From contig JADFZZ010000007.1 of NCBI GenBank assembly GCA_015232315.1, positions 1-64,000 of the forward strand: 64,000 nucleotides of DNA. Reading direction: 5' to 3'. Under the pieces are notes generated by a model, which saw nothing but the letters and a program-made list of their open reading frames with translations, made no database searches and was not told where the DNA came from. How positions within the stretch are numbered: position 1 is the stretch's first letter; each line of letters begins with the position of its first letter. Positions 17,995-27,054 of this stretch are shown here, piece after piece. The translations under genes and the position numbers were made by a program. This DNA comes from SAR324 cluster bacterium (GTDB lineage: Bacteria > SAR324 > NAC60-12).

Positions 17995-18960
17995 CTAATA
18001 TCCCATTTCTGATAACATCGCCCATTCTTCATCCCAGCCATGAGCATTATAATATTCGCATCGTTTTACGTAAATTTTTGAAGGACGGTCTTCCGGAAAG
18101 ATTTGCAGACATTTTTCAAACAGTGGCAAGGCCTCCTTGAATTCATGAAGATGATACAGGCTCACCCCTTCTTCAAAAAAATTACTGATACGCAATTTGG
18201 CATCCTTAATATCAAGCGGATCACCATTGATCACCTCCAGCACAGTCACCATTTTGTTTTTTCCCTTGGCTTTCACTCTGTCAAGGATACGAGTCTGAAA
18301 GTTCAGAGGTGTTTTAAGATTTAGCAGGATGTCTTCACTCACCAGAATTGTAGAACCATATAATTTATTCATACGCTCAATTCTCGATGCCAGATTGACG
18401 GCATCACTGATCACAGTGCTTTCCATCCTGTCAGATTCCCCGATGGTTCCCAGCATGAGCGGCCCCCTGTGAATTCCAATTCCGATCCGTATGGGTTGTC
18501 GTGCAGGCCTGTTTCTGGTCTGATTGTACACATTCAGTTCATAGAGCATATCAATTGCGCTCAACAGCGCATCATCCGCATCACCATCAAACAAGGCCAT
18601 GATGGAATCGCCAATATATTTGTCTACAAAACCACTGTGATGGCGAATGACAGGAACAATTCGTTGCAAATACCCATTGATGAAATAAAAATTATCCTGG
18701 GGACTCATCTGTTCAGAGAGCGTGGTGAAGGAGCGGATATCCGCAAACAGAACAGTCATTTCTTTCTGAACATGGTCGCCCAATCGCAGCTCAGCAATGC
18801 TATTTTTTTCCAGGTGTCTTAAAAACTCTCTGGGCACAAATCGTTCAATCGCACGCAGAAGATCTGCCGTTTGTTCGCTTGTTTTCAGCGATTTCAATAA
18901 GCGGGATTTTCTGGAAAAGACCAGTGCCTTTCTTAATTTATGCTGAGTCCATTTGATCAT
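17995..18960 (-). CDS. class III adenylate cyclase
   Basis: 321 residues from the ATG at 18960 (MIKWTQHKLRK); a TTG three codons earlier is possible. The cyclase homology domain (about 55-235) contains both metal-binding aspartates (VLFADIRSFT and KYIGDSIMALF), the adenine-selecting Lys in DKYIGD, Thr at the second selectivity position (ESTVISDAVN) and the transition-state Asn/Arg in VNLASR, so ATP is the expected substrate. The C-terminus (about 255-321) has a TPR-like helical stretch (SLYHLHEFKEALPLFEKCLQIFP) common behind such domains. No membrane or sensor domain. It could feed cAMP to the three cyclic-nucleotide-binding domains encoded in this window (12851-15811, 52572-54845). Confidence 0.9.
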   Translation of the reverse strand: MIKWTQHKLRKALVFSRKSRLLKSLKTSEQTADLLRAIERFVPREFLRHLEKNSIAELRLGDHVQKEMTVLFADIRSFTTLSEQMSPQDNFYFINGYLQRIVPVIRHHSGFVDKYIGDSIMALFDGDADDALLSAIDMLYELNVYNQTRNRPARQPIRIGIGIHRGPLMLGTIGESDRMESTVISDAVNLASRIERMNKLYGSTILVSEDILLNLKTPLNFQTRILDRVKAKGKNKMVTVLEVINGDPLDIKDAKLRISNFFEEGVSLYHLHEFKEALPLFEKCLQIFPEDRPSKIYVKRCEYYNAHGWDEEWAMLSEMGY

Positions 18961-18989
18961 TGACGCCAATCAGAAAAAATTGTTAAACC

Positions 18990-19110
18990 CAGCCTTACCT
19001 CTGGTGGGGAACCCTCCTTATCCCACCTCCGGTGGCTTGCCAACGAACCGTAGAAGGGCACCAGAGGTGCATTATGGAACGGTTCCCGATGAGACGTCAG
19101 GAACCAGAGT
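18990..19110. repeat. F-type hairpin element
   Basis: String of inverted repeats between two minus-strand genes: ACCTCTGGTG (18997-19006) with CACCAGAGGT (19059-19068), CCACC-tcc-GGTGG (19023-19035), and GGTTCC/GGAACC (19081-19105). The lead word TACCTCTGG and GGAACC recur at 34690-34915. Looks like a relative of the A family with other stem sequences. Confidence 0.6.
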
Positions 19111-19248
19111 AATGTTAAAAAACTTTTGATCGGGTACTTAACTGTACCGGCTTAAACTTGGTAGCCCATCAAACGGAACCACTGCCCACATGCTTGTACA
19201 CAGGTGTTTTCGTCACCCCGAAGGTAGCTTGTGTTGTCCGTCGGCTGT

Positions 19249-20244
19249 TCAGACCAGTGTTCCGCCGCAACTGCTGCCAGCACCGGCCGTGCAGCCAAAG
19301 CAATGGGAAGCAGTGGCAATTTCGGGTTGTCGATAATCATCAAAGGACTGAAGATCCCAGACAGAACGAACCTTTCCGCTCACGGGAATTTCCAGCATCT
19401 GATTAAAATCACAATCATAAAAATTTCCTTCCCATGAAATTGAAAGCAGACTCCGGCACATCAGTCCGGATACAGTACCTGGATTGAACGCGCTCAACAG
19501 CAGTGCCATGTAATCATCCCATTGCTGATGACGTTTAAGATCCTGTGCGAAACGGTTGATCGGCAGGTTCGTCATGGTGAATAACTGATTGAAGACGATG
19601 CCATAATTTTCTTTGAGAATATCTTTATATTGCTGTTCCAGTGTATGCTGAACTGGCGGCAAGGACGGCCCGCCCGGATTATAAACCAGATTGAGCGACA
19701 ATCCTGAATCCGGTTGTCCATAGCCCAGTTCATTCAGTTTTCTGATGCCTTCAAGGCTTTTCCGGAAAACGCCTGTGCCGCGTTGTTTATCCACATTTTT
19801 TTCCAGATAACAGGGCATGGACGCAATGATTTCCACCTGGTGTTCCTTTAAAAAAGTACCAAGATCTTCTTGTCCTGCTTCGAGCAGAATCGTCAGATTG
19901 CAACGATCCATCACATGGCGCCCCAGTTTTCGTGCTTCACGAACCAGCGTGCTAAAATGCGGATTCAGTTCCGGTGCGCCGCCGGTGATGTCCACCGTGC
20001 GAATTTCCGGGGAAACCGCCAGCAGTTCCAGGATGCGGGTTACGGTTTTGAGGGCCATGCTTTCTGTGCGTTTGGGACTGGCATCCACATGACAGTGATG
20101 GCATGCCTGATTGCAAACACGACCCACATTCACCTGAATAGTGTGAAGCTGATCCCGTTGTAACAATTGCTGACAGTTAGAAACGACATGCCTGAAATCA
20201 TAGGTTTGTGAAGCGGATACGGACTGGAAAGACGGCATATTCAT
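19249..20244 (-). CDS. arsS: arsenosugar biosynthesis radical SAM protein ArsS-like
   Basis: 331 residues. The radical SAM cluster motif is CNQACHHC with Cys44, Cys48 and Cys51, preceded by IQVNVGRV. A GGAPELNP segment fits the SAM-binding GGE-like position. The C-terminal DUF3641-type part is clear from MCRSLLSISWEGNFYDCDFNQML and the final CFGCTAGAGSSCGG. ArsS makes the arsenosugar precursor by adding the adenosyl radical to methylated arsenic. No arsM or other ars gene is adjacent, so function here rests on the family alone. GGAG lies seven bases before the ATG. Confidence 0.9.
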   Translation of the reverse strand: MNMPSFQSVSASQTYDFRHVVSNCQQLLQRDQLHTIQVNVGRVCNQACHHCHVDASPKRTESMALKTVTRILELLAVSPEIRTVDITGGAPELNPHFSTLVREARKLGRHVMDRCNLTILLEAGQEDLGTFLKEHQVEIIASMPCYLEKNVDKQRGTGVFRKSLEGIRKLNELGYGQPDSGLSLNLVYNPGGPSLPPVQHTLEQQYKDILKENYGIVFNQLFTMTNLPINRFAQDLKRHQQWDDYMALLLSAFNPGTVSGLMCRSLLSISWEGNFYDCDFNQMLEIPVSGKVRSVWDLQSFDDYRQPEIATASHCFGCTAGAGSSCGGTLV

Positions 20245-20582
20245 GAAAGACTCCGGAGGTGTACAAATTTAATGTTGCTGTAAATTTTCTGGTGACGGCA
20301 ACCGATTCAAGCCATTGCACGGTGTCATTCCGTGCTTGACACGGAATCCATCAGCGCACTCCTGGATCCCCGTTTTCACGGGGATGACATCGTGGCGGGC
20401 CACAGGGTTTCATCACCAAATTATTTACAGCAGGAATTTAATCAATGAGAAAACGGACTACACTGATACAAGTTGAATGAGCATAGGATTTTGACTGGAC
20501 AATGAAAAGCGGTTATTACAGAAAATGAGAGACCAGTTCTTTCAGGGGTCCCATCTTCCAACCTTTCAGAATATGTGATGAT
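20245..20582. other. non-coding gap with one dispersed repeat
   Basis: Divergent gap between arsS and the carbamoyltransferase gene. Apart from the repeat at 20322-20390 I see no gene or clear promoter in it. Confidence 0.5.
20322..20390. repeat. dispersed double-hairpin repeat
   Basis: Two perfect hairpins, ATTCCGTG-cttga-CACGGAAT and CCCCGT-tttc-ACGGGG, framed by GTGTCATT and GATGACA. This arrangement is a widespread intergenic repeat in proteobacterial genomes. Confidence 0.7.
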
Positions 20583-21635
20583 ATGCAAGAAATTCTGTCT
20601 CTCGAGGAATACCTTCGCCTTCCCATAAGGGAACGCATGTCCTATTACGAACATGAAGACCGTCCGCTCCACATCATGATGTCCCAACAGTTTTCAAGAG
20701 AATATCTTGAAGATCTGTTTGACTCTGCGGATATGATCAAACACATCACACGGAAACCCAATGGTTCTGAATTTCTGGGATCACTGCTCAAGCACAAACG
20801 GGCCATGCTGTATTTCACCCAACCCTCAACCCGAACGTTTTTATCCTTCCTGTCGGCGTGTCAGATTGTGGGTATGAGCACAGGTGAAGTGCGAGATCCA
20901 AATCTTTCTTCCGAGATGAAAGGTGAAAGTCAGGAAGATGGAGTGCGAACATTCAGCAGTTATTTTGACCTGATCATCATGCGCGATCCCAAACCCGGAT
21001 TTTGCGAATATATTTCGTACCTGCTTGGTTTTACCGCACGAAATGTTCCTGTATTCAATGGCGGTAGCGGCAAGGATCAGCATCCCACACAAGCCATGCT
21101 GGATTTATATACCATGTACCGTTCTTTTCAGAACAATGGCGGAATTTCCGGAAAAACTTATGGCTTCGTCGGGGATTTGCTCCGTGGTCGCGCAGTGCGT
21201 TCGCTCATTTATCTGTTGTCCAAATATGAAGACATCGAGCTTTATTTTATCGCTCCCAAGTCTTTTCAAATTGCCCCTGACCTGGAACAGCATCTGGTGG
21301 ACTGCAACATCAAGTATCACAAATCAGAAGATCTGGACCAATGTCTGCCTTCTCTGGATTGCGTGTATATGACTCGAATTCAGGATGAATATGATTTGTC
21401 AGGAGAATCCAAGCTGTTTGATTATTCAAAGTATCATTTGACTCCTGCGAATGTGAGTAAAATGAAAACGGATGCCATCATCATGCACCCGCTTCCCCGT
21501 CGCATGGAAATACATCCCTCTGTGGATGCCGATCCGCGAGCCATGTATTGGAGACAACTTCGTAATGGAATGTATCTCCGTGCGGCACTCATTCTACATG
21601 TCTTTCATATGGAAAAACGACTGCAGGAATATTGA
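20583..21635 (+). CDS. pyrB: aspartate/ornithine carbamoyltransferase family, probably aspartate carbamoyltransferase
   Basis: 350 residues with the carbamoyl-phosphate loop FTQPSTRT (Ser82-Thr85), the 80s-loop Lys in SSEMKGES, HPTQAMLDL, and the aspartate-side motif MHPLPRRMEI. The usual STRTRxSFE reads STRTFLSFL, so this is a divergent member, and it carries an N-terminal extension of about 30 residues. The reaction would be carbamoyl phosphate plus aspartate to carbamoyl aspartate, the committed pyrimidine step. No pyrI or pyrC is adjacent. It starts a plus-strand run of housekeeping genes. Ornithine or a related amine as acceptor is not ruled out. Confidence 0.8.
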   Translation: MQEILSLEEYLRLPIRERMSYYEHEDRPLHIMMSQQFSREYLEDLFDSADMIKHITRKPNGSEFLGSLLKHKRAMLYFTQPSTRTFLSFLSACQIVGMSTGEVRDPNLSSEMKGESQEDGVRTFSSYFDLIIMRDPKPGFCEYISYLLGFTARNVPVFNGGSGKDQHPTQAMLDLYTMYRSFQNNGGISGKTYGFVGDLLRGRAVRSLIYLLSKYEDIELYFIAPKSFQIAPDLEQHLVDCNIKYHKSEDLDQCLPSLDCVYMTRIQDEYDLSGESKLFDYSKYHLTPANVSKMKTDAIIMHPLPRRMEIHPSVDADPRAMYWRQLRNGMYLRAALILHVFHMEKRLQEY

Positions 21636-21662
21636 TATCAGGTTTTCAAGGAAAAGAAGGCT

Positions 21663-23171
21663 ATGCGACCTATGCCCAATAAGGAGTTTCTTTCACAAAA
21701 CATGGCGGCTTTGCTGGTGTATGGGCGCCCCCCCCTTGTTTTTGCAGGAATGATTTGCGCCATTGCGGTGATGCTGACGCACAATCCAATTATTTATACG
21801 TCAGGAGTGATCTGCCTGGTCATTGCCATGAGTTTTGACCTGGTGGATGGCTGGTTTTCTGCCAGGTATCGTCCCCATGCGAAATTGACCCACCTGGCAG
21901 ACCGGATCATGGACAAGGTGATGTACTCCATGATTTTTCCTCTGGTTGCCACCGGGATGATGTGGCGCTTTCATTTTTATGATGCTGATAACCGTCAGGC
22001 TTTATTGCACACTGTGTTTGTGCTCATTCTGTGTGTCACGGTGCTGATTCGTGACAATTTCGCGCACTTCATGCGCAATTTCGCACTGAGGAAAGGGCAT
22101 GAAGAAGAGATCCGCGAAATCCGGTTGTTGCGTACCATGATCGCTTCGCCTGTAAGCGCGATCCTGTATTCCTATGCGTTTTACATTCCGGAAGGCCCAA
22201 GTTCCACCATCTACAATTGGCTGACATGGTTGGGAAATGATCTGCCAATGCGGGGGTTGTTCTTTCTTGAAATCACTTTTCTGATCATCAATTTTGCGTC
22301 CATGGCCGGCTATTGCCGGAAATATGGAACCTATTGCCTGGATGAACTGTGTCTCGGGGATAATGTACTCAGGCGCAGAATTCTTTCGGTTTTCCCTAAT
22401 TTTCTGACCGTGATGAATGCCATCATGGGCGTTCTGGCAATTTTCTTTGCCTATCAGGGGCGGATCCGGGAAGCGTATATGATTCTTCTCGGAGGGGCGT
22501 TGTTTGACAAACTGGATGGTGCCTTGGCCCGAAAACTGGGACTTACCACCCCGTCTCCCCAGCAGATCAATAAACACAAAAAGAAAAACGTCACCCTTGG
22601 CAGTATTCTGGATGATATTTCCGATGGCGTCAGTTTCTGTATTGCTCCGGGAGTGATTTTTTATGTGATCATGTCCAGACTTCCCTATGAATCCATCCAG
22701 AATCTGCCTTATGCCTGGATTGGCTTGCTGTATTCCCTGATGGGTATCTCACGGTTGATTTATTTCACAATAGATCCCACGCCGATTCCGGGATTTTTCA
22801 AGGGATTGCCCACTCCGGCCGCGGCTCTGTTCATCACGGCACCCTTGATTGTGCTCCAGCAACTCTCTATGGATCATGCGTTCTGGGCCGAACAATTCGC
22901 GCTGGCCTGTCTGGTTATTACAGGGGGGACAGCGATTCTGATGAATGCCTATCCTGTCAGATATATTCATTTTGGACGACTTATGAGCAGAAGACCCGGA
23001 GTCAGCAAATTCACGGTTATGCTGGTACTGGGATTTGTATTCACACCATATTTTGGACATGCGGCTTTTTTTTATTTGCTGTTGTATGTGCTTTCACCTT
23101 TGATTACATGGAGAGTCAGCCCCGATGTGGCTTCTCAGGAATCCAGGATCAAAACCACCCCATCCCGGTAA
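21663..23171 (+). CDS. fused double CDP-alcohol phosphatidyltransferase
   Basis: 502-residue membrane protein with two CDP-alcohol phosphotransferase domains in tandem. The second (about 255-500) keeps the motif FDKLDGALAR...GSILDDISDG, with an extra loop of about 22 residues between AR and G. The first (about 20-240) reads FDLVDGWFSAR...THLADRIMDK: the four aspartates (59, 62, 80, 84) are there, but one residue is inserted before AR and the conserved Gly is Thr76. The second half most resembles phosphatidylserine synthases (PssA type). The first may be inactive, structural, or of other specificity. Dimers are the rule in this family, so the fusion may be a covalent dimer. ruvB follows after 3 bases. 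Confidence 0.82.
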   Translation: MRPMPNKEFLSQNMAALLVYGRPPLVFAGMICAIAVMLTHNPIIYTSGVICLVIAMSFDLVDGWFSARYRPHAKLTHLADRIMDKVMYSMIFPLVATGMMWRFHFYDADNRQALLHTVFVLILCVTVLIRDNFAHFMRNFALRKGHEEEIREIRLLRTMIASPVSAILYSYAFYIPEGPSSTIYNWLTWLGNDLPMRGLFFLEITFLIINFASMAGYCRKYGTYCLDELCLGDNVLRRRILSVFPNFLTVMNAIMGVLAIFFAYQGRIREAYMILLGGALFDKLDGALARKLGLTTPSPQQINKHKKKNVTLGSILDDISDGVSFCIAPGVIFYVIMSRLPYESIQNLPYAWIGLLYSLMGISRLIYFTIDPTPIPGFFKGLPTPAAALFITAPLIVLQQLSMDHAFWAEQFALACLVITGGTAILMNAYPVRYIHFGRLMSRRPGVSKFTVMLVLGFVFTPYFGHAAFFYLLLYVLSPLITWRVSPDVASQESRIKTTPSR

Positions 23172-23174
23172 GAC

Positions 23175-24203
23175 ATGCCTGCTGAACATGATAGAGTTGT
23201 GAATCCGTTGCCTGAAGAGGAAGAGCAGGTCGAGCCTTCCCTCAGACCCAAACTTCTGAATGAATACATCGGACAACAGGATATCAAGGAAAACCTCGGC
23301 ATCTATATTCAGGCAGCAAAAAAAAGAAAACAACCGCTGGATCATGTTCTGTTGAGTGGCCCTCCCGGTCTTGGAAAAACCACGTTGGCCAATATTCTGG
23401 CCTCAGAAATGGGAACCTTGTTCCGTTCCACATCAGGACCAGTGATGGAGCGGCAAGGGGATCTGGCGGCAATTCTCACCAACATGGAAGCCGGCAGTAT
23501 CCTGTTTATTGATGAAATCCATCGGATGAACCGCGTTGTGGAAGAAGTGCTTTATTCCGCAATGGAAGATTTCACACTGGATATCATCATTGGCGAAGGT
23601 CCTTCCGCCAGAACCATCAAACTGGATCTGGCACGCTTCACTCTGGTAGGCGCGACCACACGCTCCGGTTTGTTGTCCAGTCCCCTGAGAGATCGTTTCG
23701 GTATCCAGTTCCGGCTTAATTTTTATAAACCGGAAGAATTACAGACCATCATCATCCGTGCGGCATCAATTCTGGGAATTGAAATCACCGATGACGCGGC
23801 CTTGAAACTGGCGAAACGTGCCCGGGGAACCCCCCGTATTGCCAATCGTCTCCTCCGACGTTGCCGGGATTTTGCGGAAATTAAAACGGCCGGAGTGATT
23901 TCAGACGCGCTACTGGAATATAGTCTGGAGCAAATGGGTGTCGATGAACTGGGACTGGATGATATGGACCGGCAGATTTTGAAAATCATTGTTGAAAAAT
24001 TTGATGGTGGACCCGTTGGTTTGAATACACTGTCTGCGGCCGTGTCTGAAGAAAAAGACACCCTTGAAGATGTGTATGAACCCTATCTGCTGTTGCTGGG
24101 CCTCATACAGCGTACTCCCCGAGGACGCGTCGCAACCCGCAGGACCTATGAACATCTGGGAATTCCTGTGGATAACGCACAGCTTCAATATAATTTATTT
24201 TGA
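23175..24203 (+). CDS. ruvB: Holliday junction branch migration helicase RuvB
   Basis: AAA+ motor of the RuvAB complex that drives branch migration in recombination repair. 342 residues, of family length, with [12 protein letters not shown] near residue 23, Walker A GPPGLGKT (62-69), Walker B LFIDEIH with Asp113/Glu114, sensor 1 [19 protein letters not shown] and the C-terminal winged helix ([20 protein letters not shown]). ruvA and ruvC are not in the window. It is tightly packed behind the phosphatidyltransferase gene. Confidence 0.97.
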   Translation: MPAEHDRVVNPLPEEEEQVEPSLRPKLLNEYIGQQDIKENLGIYIQAAKKRKQPLDHVLLSGPPGLGKTTLANILASEMGTLFRSTSGPVMERQGDLAAILTNMEAGSILFIDEIHRMNRVVEEVLYSAMEDFTLDIIIGEGPSARTIKLDLARFTLVGATTRSGLLSSPLRDRFGIQFRLNFYKPEELQTIIIRAASILGIEITDDAALKLAKRARGTPRIANRLLRRCRDFAEIKTAGVISDALLEYSLEQMGVDELGLDDMDRQILKIIVEKFDGGPVGLNTLSAAVSEEKDTLEDVYEPYLLLLGLIQRTPRGRVATRRTYEHLGIPVDNAQLQYNLF

Positions 24204-24364
24204 ATCGTAAGAAATCCGAAGTATAGTCGAAAGTTATCAATAGACCTGACAGAATAATCCAGGCAATTGACCCCTCAGTATTGTGACCATGTTTGCCAGA
24301 TGAAACACGGGTGAACACTAACGGAAATAACATCAAAAATATTTTACATTCATAAAGAGGAATT

Positions 24365-25882
24365 GTGACGACCTTACATGAAGAATGCGGAATTGCCGCA
24401 GTTTATCAACTGGATCAGGCCACGGCTCCCCCCGTCAATGTAACCGCCTATATTCCGGGAATGCTGCTTGATTTACAGAATCGGGGTCAGCTCAGCGCGG
24501 GGGTTACCAGTTATAATCCGAAGCGGGAAAGGCTCCTGCAAACCCATAAAGATCTGGGGAATGTCGGCCAGGCATTTAAAATGTACCATTCCTCCAAAGC
24601 CCAGCGACTGGTTGAAACCTTTTCCGGCACCGCTGCGATTGGTCATGTGCGTTATGCGACCAGTGGTTTGGAAGATTACAATTTTGCCCAACCCTTTGAG
24701 CGTGTTCATGGAAAAAAATGGAAATGGTTTTCCATTGCGTTCAACGGAAATCTGGCAAATTTTGAAACCTTGAAAGCACAGTTGATTGAGAAAGGCTATC
24801 ACATCACTTACAACACCGATACCGAAGTGATGATGCATTACATCAACAAGGAATTGATCGGTGAGGAACCTAGAGGTTATCTTGAAATTTTTTCAGCGCT
24901 TGCAAAGGCTTTTGATGGAGCTTTCAATATTGCCTTTATCAATGGTATGGGCGACATGGTTGTCATGCGGGATCCGCGAGGAATCAAACCGTTGTGCTAT
25001 GGCATCAAGGGAAACCTGTTGTTTGCGGCTTCAGAAAGTGTGGCACTGACCAGGTTGGGAATCATGGATTATACGGATCTCGAACCCGGAACCATGCTGA
25101 TTGCCACCAAAGAGGGGTATCGGATCGAACGTTTCCATGAAGAAGTTCAGCATGCACGTTGCTATTTTGAATGGGTTTATTTTTCAAATCTGGCCTCAAA
25201 CCTGGATGGTCGATCGGTTTACAAGGCCCGTCGTGCACTGGGGGAACAACTTGCTGACATAGAAGATATTCCTCCCGGTGACGATGTGCTGATTGTGCCT
25301 GTTCCTGAAACTTCAACGGTTGCGGCAGTCGCCTGTGGATTTAAACTGGGAATTCCTGTGATGGAAGGCTTGGTGCGTAATCGTTATGTCGGGCGAACGT
25401 TTATTGAAGGGGAAACCCGGCAAAGCCTGATTCTGAAAAAATTCACACCTATTCCGGAAATTCTGGAAAACAAACGCATCCTGCTGGTGGATGATTCCCT
25501 GGTCAGGGCTGTGACCCTCAAAACCATTATTCAGGATCTTTACAATCGGGGCCGCGTCGCAGAAGTTCATGTCCGCATTGCCTGTCCGCCAATATTGGCT
25601 CCCTGTTTTTATGGAATTGATATTCCAACCGTCAAGGAACTGTTTGCGACAAGTTACTGGAAACCCGGAGAACCACTGGAACTGTCGCCTGAAGTCCTTC
25701 TGGAAATGGCCCGAAAGATGGGCGCGAACAGCCTCAAATTTCTGACAATTCCCCGCTTGGCGGAATCCATAGGTTTCACCGACAAAGACCTGTGTCTGGC
25801 ATGCGTCAATGGAGAGTATCCTACCCCTTGGGGGCGCTACAATTATCAAAAACAACTTCAGGATTATAAAGCAGGCAAATGA
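24365..25882 (+). CDS. purF: amidophosphoribosyltransferase
   Basis: First enzyme of purine synthesis: PRPP plus glutamine to phosphoribosylamine. Starts at a GTG with AGAGG just upstream. An N-terminal propeptide of seven residues precedes the catalytic nucleophile Cys8 (HEECGIAAV). The PRPP loop is LLVDDSLVR with Asp376/Asp377. Cysteines expected for the [4Fe-4S] form of the enzyme are visible in HARCYFEWVY, APCFYGIDIP and CLACVNGEYP, so this is probably the Bacillus-type iron-sulfur enzyme. The PRPP motif ends VRAVT where VRGTT is usual. Its stop overlaps the next start. Confidence 0.93.
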   Translation: MTTLHEECGIAAVYQLDQATAPPVNVTAYIPGMLLDLQNRGQLSAGVTSYNPKRERLLQTHKDLGNVGQAFKMYHSSKAQRLVETFSGTAAIGHVRYATSGLEDYNFAQPFERVHGKKWKWFSIAFNGNLANFETLKAQLIEKGYHITYNTDTEVMMHYINKELIGEEPRGYLEIFSALAKAFDGAFNIAFINGMGDMVVMRDPRGIKPLCYGIKGNLLFAASESVALTRLGIMDYTDLEPGTMLIATKEGYRIERFHEEVQHARCYFEWVYFSNLASNLDGRSVYKARRALGEQLADIEDIPPGDDVLIVPVPETSTVAAVACGFKLGIPVMEGLVRNRYVGRTFIEGETRQSLILKKFTPIPEILENKRILLVDDSLVRAVTLKTIIQDLYNRGRVAEVHVRIACPPILAPCFYGIDIPTVKELFATSYWKPGEPLELSPEVLLEMARKMGANSLKFLTIPRLAESIGFTDKDLCLACVNGEYPTPWGRYNYQKQLQDYKAGK

Positions 25883-26139
25883 TGGATAAAACAATACTTG
25901 ATATTCTGGTTTGTCCCGAAACACGGACAGCACTTCAATTTGCGGAGGACTCATTGCTTCAGCAAATCAATGCCCGCGTTACGGAGGGCAAACTACTGAA
26001 CCGCAAGGGTCAATCTGTGACCCGGAAACTGGGGGCAGGACTGTTGCGGCTTGATGAGCGGTTTCTGTATCCGGTGTTTGATGATATTCCAGTGATGCTC
26101 ATCGATGAAGCAATCCCGTTGAATCAATTGAAACAATAG
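25879..26139 (+). CDS. Trm112/UPF0434-like small protein
   Basis: 86 residues; starts LDILVCPETRTAL and ends LYPVFDDIPVMLIDEA, the two blocks that define the Trm112p-like/YcaR family. Only one Cys of the usual zinc site is visible (Cys13), so metal binding is doubtful. The start overlaps the purF stop (ATGA); a second ATG follows at once. The role of bacterial members is uncertain. Confidence 0.85.
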   Translation: MMDKTILDILVCPETRTALQFAEDSLLQQINARVTEGKLLNRKGQSVTRKLGAGLLRLDERFLYPVFDDIPVMLIDEAIPLNQLKQ

Positions 26140-26158
26140 TTTATTAAGAGGTTGTTCT

Positions 26159-26362
26159 ATGAGTACAATGATTTCTGAAGTTTATGAAGCGTTCAAGGAA
26201 GCTGGAGCTTCCGATGAAAAATCAAGAAAAGCCGCAGAAGCCATTGCTAACTACGAAAACCGTTTTGCTAAAATCGAGGCCGATTTATTAGTCATAAAAT
26301 GGATGTTAGGACTTATTCTGGCTGGTGTTGTTTCATTAGTCGCAAAATCTTTTTTTTCTTAA
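26159..26362 (+). CDS. small coiled-coil membrane protein
   Basis: 67 residues: an alpha-helical head (YEAFKEAGASDEKSRKAAEAI) followed by a single C-terminal membrane segment (VIKWMLGLILAGVVSLVAKSFF). It resembles short DUF1640/CCDC90-like proteins found in tandem in many genomes. AGAGG precedes the start. The next gene has the same design on a larger scale, ending IKWMFGVAGIQLTLIVTLLKWV, so the two are probably paralogues acting together at the membrane. Function unknown. Confidence 0.7.
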   Translation: MSTMISEVYEAFKEAGASDEKSRKAAEAIANYENRFAKIEADLLVIKWMLGLILAGVVSLVAKSFFS

Positions 26363-26374
26363 TTGAGACAGAAA

Positions 26375-26905
26375 ATGCTTGTATTTGACACCTTAGCGTT
26401 TGCTGAACGACTGCAAAAAGTGAATTTCACCAAGGAACAAGCCAAAGTTCTGACAGAAGAATTCAGGGAACTTCTGGATGAAAATCTCGCTTCAAAACGA
26501 GATCTGAAAGAGACAGAAACCGGGTTGCGACACGATTTGAAAGAAATGGAAATCTCGTTGAAACGTGACATGAAAGAAATGGAAATCTCGTTGAAACGTG
26601 ACATGAAAGAAATGGACGTGTCGTTGAAACGTGACATGAAAGAAATGGACGTGTCGTTGAAACGTGATTTGGCAACAGTTGAAACTAGTCTGAAACAAGA
26701 CATGAAAGAATTAGAAATCAACACGAGACGTGATTTAACAGAAGTGCAAACTGGTCTAAAACGAGACATGAAAGAACTCGAAATCAATTTAAAACACGAT
26801 ATTGCGGAAACCAAAGCAGACATGATCAAATGGATGTTTGGCGTTGCAGGCATCCAGCTTACTTTAATTGTAACCCTGCTGAAATGGGTGCTCGAAAAAG
26901 GGTAA
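26375..26905 (+). CDS. hendecad-repeat coiled-coil membrane protein (DUF1640-like)
   Basis: 176 residues from the ATG at 26375 (MLVFDTLAFAERLQ). A globular head of about 40 residues is followed by some ten 11-residue repeats of the type KEMEISLKRDM, forming a long right-handed coiled coil, then a C-terminal membrane helix. Four of the repeats are almost identical at the DNA level (33-bp units from 26540 to 26671), which invites copy-number change. The head (LAFAERLQKVNFTKEQAKVLTE) matches DUF1640/CCDC90 proteins. Bacterial function is unknown. Confidence 0.78.
   Translation: MLVFDTLAFAERLQKVNFTKEQAKVLTEEFRELLDENLASKRDLKETETGLRHDLKEMEISLKRDMKEMEISLKRDMKEMDVSLKRDMKEMDVSLKRDLATVETSLKQDMKELEINTRRDLTEVQTGLKRDMKELEINLKHDIAETKADMIKWMFGVAGIQLTLIVTLLKWVLEKG
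26540..26671 (+). repeat. four tandem 33-bp repeats inside the coiled-coil gene
   Basis: Units at 26540, 26573, 26606 and 26639, each encoding KEM(EI/DV)SLKRD(M/L). The first two and the last two are near-identical pairs, differing from each other at the EI/DV codons, so duplication took place in steps. Confidence 0.9.
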
Positions 26906-27054
26906 TCCGCACTGATCGTGAGACCATGTTTATTTAACTCAGGAAAACTCAATTTTCATACCATGACCATCTTGTTCAACATGATTTTCCCCACCACGCC
27001 ATTTGACCACTTTTATTCCCTATTAATATTCACTGATTTATCCAGGAGTCATTT

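Noticed and set aside
19152-19343. Small frames around the end of arsS
   Set aside because: They are other-frame shadows of the CFGCTAGAGSSCGG-coding segment and the gap beside it.
26540-26671. CRISPR-like direct repeats
   Set aside because: Units are contiguous without spacers and lie in a coding frame; no CRISPR array or cas gene was seen anywhere in the window.
26463-26698. Repetitive minus-strand frames opposite the coiled-coil gene
   Set aside because: Any frame over 33-bp repeats stays open; the plus-strand product has a head domain and membrane helix that match a known family.
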